64,000 nucleotides of DNA from Phosphoribacter sp037045055 (GTDB lineage: Bacteria > Actinomycetota > Actinomycetes > Actinomycetales > Dermatophilaceae), in NCBI GenBank assembly GCA_037045055.1, contig JBAOHJ010000003.1:558001-622000 (forward strand). Direction: 5' to 3'. Below are positions 61,031-64,000 of this stretch, one piece after another. The notes beneath the pieces are model-generated. The model did not search any database and was not told the origin of the DNA. It worked only from the letters and a program-made list of their open reading frames with translations. The translations under genes and the position numbers were made by a program. Positions within the stretch are counted from its first letter, which is position 1. Every line of letters starts with the position of its first letter.

Positions 61031-62395
61031 TCAGTCCGGGCGGGCGGCCTGGGCGATGACCTCGCGGGCCACGACCTGCTGTTCGGTGATGGACCGCTCG
61101 GCCCGGCCCCGGCCGACGAAGCTCACCGCCCAGTGCAGCAGCGTGGTCACCCGGTGCTTGAAGCCGATGATGTAGACCAGGTGCACGGCCAGCCACAGCA
61201 GCCACGCGGCGAAGCCCGACACCCGCAGCGGGCCGATGCTGGCCACCGCGCTGAACCGCGAGATCGTCGCCATCGAGCCCTTGTCCCGGTAACGGAACGG
61301 CTGCTGCGGGGGCTCGCCGGCGATCCGCCGGCGGATCGCGCGGGCGGCATACCGGCCGGACTGGATGGCCACCTGCGCGACCCCCGGCAGGCCGTCCAGG
61401 CTCATGAGGTCACCCACGACGTAGACCTCCGGGTGACCCGGCAGGGTGAGATCGGGCTGCACCACGACCCGACCGGCCCGGTCCAGCGCCGCGCCAGACT
61501 GGCGCGCCAGGACCGCCCCGAGGGGGTTGGCGGCCACCCCGGCGGCCCACACCGTGCAGGCCGCGGCGATCTCGTGGGTGCCGCTGCCGTCGCGGTAGCG
61601 CACCGCGTCCTCGTCGAGGTCGACCACGGTGGCGCCGAGGCGCACGTCCACCCCCAGGTGTTCCAGCCGGGCCCGGGCCCTGGCGCCCAGGTCGGTCCCG
61701 AACGACGGGAGGATCTCGTCGGCGGCGTCGAGCAGGACGATTCGTGAGGCGGTGGGGTCGATGTGCCGGAAGTCGCGCCGCAGCGTCCGGTGGGCCAGTT
61801 CGGCGATCTGTCCGGCCATCTCGACCCCGGTGGGACCGGCCCCGACGACCACGAAGGTCTGCCGGCGCTCGAGGAGATCCGGGCGGCCGGAGGCTGCCGC
61901 GGACTCGGCGGACTCGAACGCCCCGAGGATCCGCCCCCGCAGTTCCAGGGCGTCGTCGATGTCCTTCATCCCCGGGGCGTAGCGGGCGAAGTCGTCGTGG
62001 CCGAAGTAGGACTGCCCGACCCCGGCGGCGACGACGAGGCTGTCGTACGAGGTGGTCACCGGGCCGGTGGCGGTCGTCGAGGTCACCGTGCGGGCGGCCA
62101 GGTCGATGTCCACGACGTCCTCGAGCAGGACCACCGCATTGCGCTGCCGACGCAGGATCTCGCGGGTCGCCGGAGCGATCTCGCCCTCGGAGAGGATGCC
62201 GGTGGCGACCTGGTAGAGCAACGGCTGGAACAGGTGGCTCGTGGTCCGCGACACCAGGGTCACGTCGACGTCGGCGCGGCGCAGGGCCTGGGTGGCGAAG
62301 AGCCCGCCGAAGCCGGAGCCCACGACGAGGACCTGATGGCGGTCGCTGCGGCGCGGCCGGAGTGGGGCAGGGGCAATCGAGTGGTCGGCGGTCAC
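61031..62395 (-). CDS. ndh: Type II NADH:quinone oxidoreductase
   Basis: 454 residues from the GTG at 62395; GTG 62413 would add six residues. NDH-2 passes electrons from NADH to menaquinone without pumping protons. FAD site VLVVGSGFGGLFATQAL near 34, NADH site FVVVGAGPTGVEMAGQIAEL near 190, VYVVGDLMSLDGLPGVAQVA near 335 (second FAD contact), and a C-terminal hydrophobic anchor (GFAAWLLWLAVHLVYIIGF) near 395. The divergent gap to the next gene is 54 bp. Confidence 0.93.
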   Translation of the reverse strand: MTADHSIAPAPLRPRRSDRHQVLVVGSGFGGLFATQALRRADVDVTLVSRTTSHLFQPLLYQVATGILSEGEIAPATREILRRQRNAVVLLEDVVDIDLAARTVTSTTATGPVTTSYDSLVVAAGVGQSYFGHDDFARYAPGMKDIDDALELRGRILGAFESAESAAASGRPDLLERRQTFVVVGAGPTGVEMAGQIAELAHRTLRRDFRHIDPTASRIVLLDAADEILPSFGTDLGARARARLEHLGVDVRLGATVVDLDEDAVRYRDGSGTHEIAAACTVWAAGVAANPLGAVLARQSGAALDRAGRVVVQPDLTLPGHPEVYVVGDLMSLDGLPGVAQVAIQSGRYAARAIRRRIAGEPPQQPFRYRDKGSMATISRFSAVASIGPLRVSGFAAWLLWLAVHLVYIIGFKHRVTTLLHWAVSFVGRGRAERSITEQQVVAREVIAQAARPD

Positions 62396-62437
62396 GTCAG
62401 TGGCAACCCACACCGCGTCGCGGGTATGCCCACCCCG

Positions 62438-62443
62438 TACCCT
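62438..62443 (+). promoter_or_regulatory. -10 box (TACCCT) of a leaderless transcript
   Basis: TACCCT ends 6 nt before the ATG at 62450; no ribosome-binding site lies between them. Confidence 0.6.
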
Positions 62444-62449
62444 GGACCG

Positions 62450-63028
62450 ATGACCAGCCCGGACCGCGGCCTGCTGAGGGCGGCGCGCAGCGGCGCGCTC
62501 GCGCTCGTGGTGCTCGCGCTGGCCGCGGCCGGCCACCGGGTCGGCGGCGGCCAGCTGCCCGGCTTGCCGGGGCTGGTGACGCTCGCTGCGCTCGCGGCCG
62601 TCCCGACCGCGTTCGCCACCCGGCGGCGCCTGGGCCTGCCGTCCCTGGTGGGGCTGCTGGCGGTGGGGCAGCTGGTCCTGCACACCGCGTTCGCAGCGCT
62701 GGGGGCCGACCCCGGTATGCCGGTGGGGCACGTGCACGCCGGCGGGGGCGTCGGTGGCGCGCTGCCCGGGCCGGGAGCCGACGCGGGGATCGAGCTGCCC
62801 ATGCTCGTCGCCCACGTCGTGGCCACCGTGCTGACCGCCGCGGTCCTGGCCTGGGGCGAGCGCGCGTTGTGGGCCCTGTGGCAGCGAGTGCGCCCCCGGT
62901 CGTTGCCGGGTCGCCCCGCGGTCCCGACGCTCCTGCGCCGAGCCCCGGGCGCCCACGCCGCGTCGGCGCCGGCCCGGGGCTGCCCGCGCGGGTTGCCGCT
63001 GGGGCGCGCCCCTCCCGTGCCGTCCTGA
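62450..63028 (+). CDS. Membrane protein of the copper cluster, hypothetical
   Basis: 192 residues with four hydrophobic segments (about 14-32, 40-58, 65-85, 122-142). A loop between helices 3 and 4 is rich in Gly and His (GMPVGHVHAGGGVGG), which could bind metal, and further His residues border the helices. The C-terminal 45 residues are basic and proline-rich. Genes of this shape precede PCu(A)C and DyP genes in other actinobacteria, so a part in copper handling is plausible but unproven. Confidence 0.6.
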   Translation: MTSPDRGLLRAARSGALALVVLALAAAGHRVGGGQLPGLPGLVTLAALAAVPTAFATRRRLGLPSLVGLLAVGQLVLHTAFAALGADPGMPVGHVHAGGGVGGALPGPGADAGIELPMLVAHVVATVLTAAVLAWGERALWALWQRVRPRSLPGRPAVPTLLRRAPGAHAASAPARGCPRGLPLGRAPPVPS

Positions 63029-63049
63029 GGCCCGACCACGGGCCACCCC

Positions 63050-63067
63050 GGCCGCGCGTGCGCGGCC
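63050..63067. terminator. GC-rich perfect hairpin
   Basis: GGCCGCGC (63050-63057) and GCGCGGCC (63060-63067) with a 2-base spacer, followed by cttcct. It lies 22 bp after the membrane-protein stop and 51 bp before the PCu(A)C gene, so it could stop or damp read-through. Confidence 0.5.
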
Positions 63068-63118
63068 CTTCCTGCGTGCCCGGCACGCCCCACGACAGAC
63101 AGACAGGACAGCACTCCC

Positions 63119-63703
63119 ATGACCAGACGCACCACCACGGCGGCCGCGGCCGCCGTCCTCGCCGCCGGGCTGCTCGGCGCCTGCGGCACGACCACTACCT
63201 CATCGAGCGGTGGGTCGACCCCGAGCGGGGCCCCCGCCACCGCCTCGGCGACCGGGCAGGCGGCCGCCCTGACCGTCACCGACGCCTGGGTCAAGGCCGC
63301 CGACACGGGCATGACCGGCGGCTTCGGCACGCTCAAGAACACCGGCACGGCACCGCTGACGGTCGTCTCGGCGACCAGCCCCGCCGCCGCCATGATGGAG
63401 TTGCACGAGACCGTGTCCAACGGCTCGGGCGGCACCGTCATGCGGGCCAAGCAGGGTGGCTTCGTGGTGCCGGCGGGCGCGAGCGTCGAGCTCAAGCCGG
63501 GTGGCAACCACGTGATGTTCATGAACCTCACCGCCGCCCTGAAGTCGGGCACCACGACGACCTACACGCTGACCTTGGGCGACGGCTCCACGGTGGCGGT
63601 GACCGCGCCGGTGCGCACCTTCAGCGGGGCTCAGGAGTCCTACGCCCCCAACGCCACCACCGGCTCGGGCATGACCCCGGGAGCCACCGCGAGTCATGGC
63701 TGA
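63119..63703 (+). CDS. Copper chaperone PCu(A)C, lipoprotein
   Basis: 194 residues. The signal peptide ends in the lipobox LLGAC (Cys22), so the protein is anchored outside the membrane. After a Ser/Thr-rich linker comes the PCu(A)C domain (about 52-165). Its copper ligands have the order H-(M)-x-M-x-H-x-M: MMELHETVS near 92, VMRAKQGGF near 108 and GGNHVMFMNL near 130. It takes Cu(I) to extracytoplasmic enzymes, for example cytochrome oxidase. A DyP gene overlaps its stop by 8 nt. Confidence 0.92.
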   Translation: MTRRTTTAAAAAVLAAGLLGACGTTTTSSSGGSTPSGAPATASATGQAAALTVTDAWVKAADTGMTGGFGTLKNTGTAPLTVVSATSPAAAMMELHETVSNGSGGTVMRAKQGGFVVPAGASVELKPGGNHVMFMNLTAALKSGTTTTYTLTLGDGSTVAVTAPVRTFSGAQESYAPNATTGSGMTPGATASHG

Positions 63704-64000
63704 CGCCACCGGACCCACCCGCCGCTCCGTCGTCGGGACCGGCGCCGCCCTGCTGGGCGGCGCCGGTGTCGGCGTGCTGGGCTACCAGATCGGATCGACC
63801 CGCGCCGGGGTGGGCGTCACGGAAGTAGCGGCCGGGGCGGACCCCGCCTGGGCCGGTCAGGTGGAGCCCTTCCACGGCACCCACCAGGCCGGCATACGCA
63901 CCGCGCCGCAGGCGCACGCGACCTTCCTCGCCGTCGACCTGCTCCCCGGCGCCGGCCGGGAGGGGCTGCGGCGCCTGCTGCGCCAGTGGACCGAGGACGC
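63696..64000 (+). CDS. Tat-exported Dyp-type heme peroxidase, EfeB-like (3' end outside window)
   Basis: The first 101 codons are present. A Tat signal (TRRSVVGTGAALLGGAGVG) is followed by VEPFHGTHQAGIRTAPQAH, the conserved opening of DyP/EfeB enzymes, and FLAVDLLPGAGREGLRRLL. It is a heme peroxidase exported folded. Pairing with PCu(A)C is common. The heme-ligand histidine and catalytic aspartate lie outside the window. The octamer at 63891 puts a rare ATA codon in QAGIRT. Confidence 0.88.
   Translation, partial: MADATGPTRRSVVGTGAALLGGAGVGVLGYQIGSTRAGVGVTEVAAGADPAWAGQVEPFHGTHQAGIRTAPQAHATFLAVDLLPGAGREGLRRLLRQWTED

Overview
This window is chromosomal DNA of a very GC-rich actinobacterium (roughly 70% G+C by eye). 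Most genes overlap by 4 or 8 nt at ATGA, GTGA or CTGA junctions. Several starts look leaderless, with a TANNNT box 6-7 nt before the start codon. The SigR/RsrA thiol-stress pair, an acyl-CoA carboxylase epsilon-like subunit, the 24-residue ribosomal protein bL37, HisN-type histidinol-phosphatase and nickel superoxide dismutase all point to Actinobacteria, most likely Micrococcales. A more exact placement (for example Intrasporangiaceae) is a guess. No rRNA, tRNA or CRISPR array was seen.

Layout. 1-2.2 kb: a truncated repeat-rich surface protein. 2.4-12.8 kb: housekeeping genes: F420-type oxidoreductase, CoA-binding protein, purK-purE, GtrA, two-component system, enoyl-CoA hydratase, class III cyclase, birA, acyl-CoA carboxylase beta and epsilon. 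12.8-18.8 kb: secreted cell-wall enzymes, an M15/ARB-07466-like protein, a PGRP amidase and a SpoIID/LytB protein. The last two end in the same block of three 106-residue modules, apparently identical at DNA level. 18.9-46.9 kb: a large surface-glycan locus with a GT-C-like membrane protein, sugar 3-aminotransferase, fused acetyltransferase/ketoisomerase, many GT2 and GT4 glycosyltransferases, acyltransferase, FkbM methyltransferases, Wzm/Wzt ABC exporter and rmlD/rmlA/rmlC. An IS21-family element carrying an extra passenger gene has split one FkbM gene with a 6-bp target duplication. 46.9-47.8 kb: sodX-sodN. 47.9-53.9 kb: two membrane HD/HD-GYP proteins, a new 40-codon gene with a palindromic operator, bL37, rsrA-sigR with a consensus SigR promoter, a hydrolase and an SRAP protein. 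54-64 kb: doxX-aroA-rsgA, a DUF2231-like protein, hisN, an ogt relic, a pair of M16 peptidases, NDH-2 and the start of a copper/DyP cluster.

How they work together. The glycan locus can be read as one ABC-transporter-dependent pathway. RmlA/C/D supply dTDP-rhamnose (RmlB is not in the window). The FdtB-like and WxcM-like enzymes supply an N-acetylated 3-amino-3,6-dideoxyhexose. Glycosyltransferases assemble the chain, the FkbM methyltransferase with a coiled-coil tail may cap and measure it, and Wzm/Wzt with its carbohydrate-binding domain exports it. The neighbouring amidase and SpoIID protein probably act on the same envelope.

Most unusual features: (1) a non-palindromic octamer CGGCATAC/GTATGCCG present about 50 times on both strands and in every reading frame, sometimes as inverted pairs just after stop codons, and absent from 23.2 to 31.9 kb; (2) a 996-bp duplication that gives two different cell-wall enzymes the same tail and leaves a copied gene start behind the second one; (3) the IS21 passenger gene; (4) the 40-residue peptide gene with its AT-rich operator.
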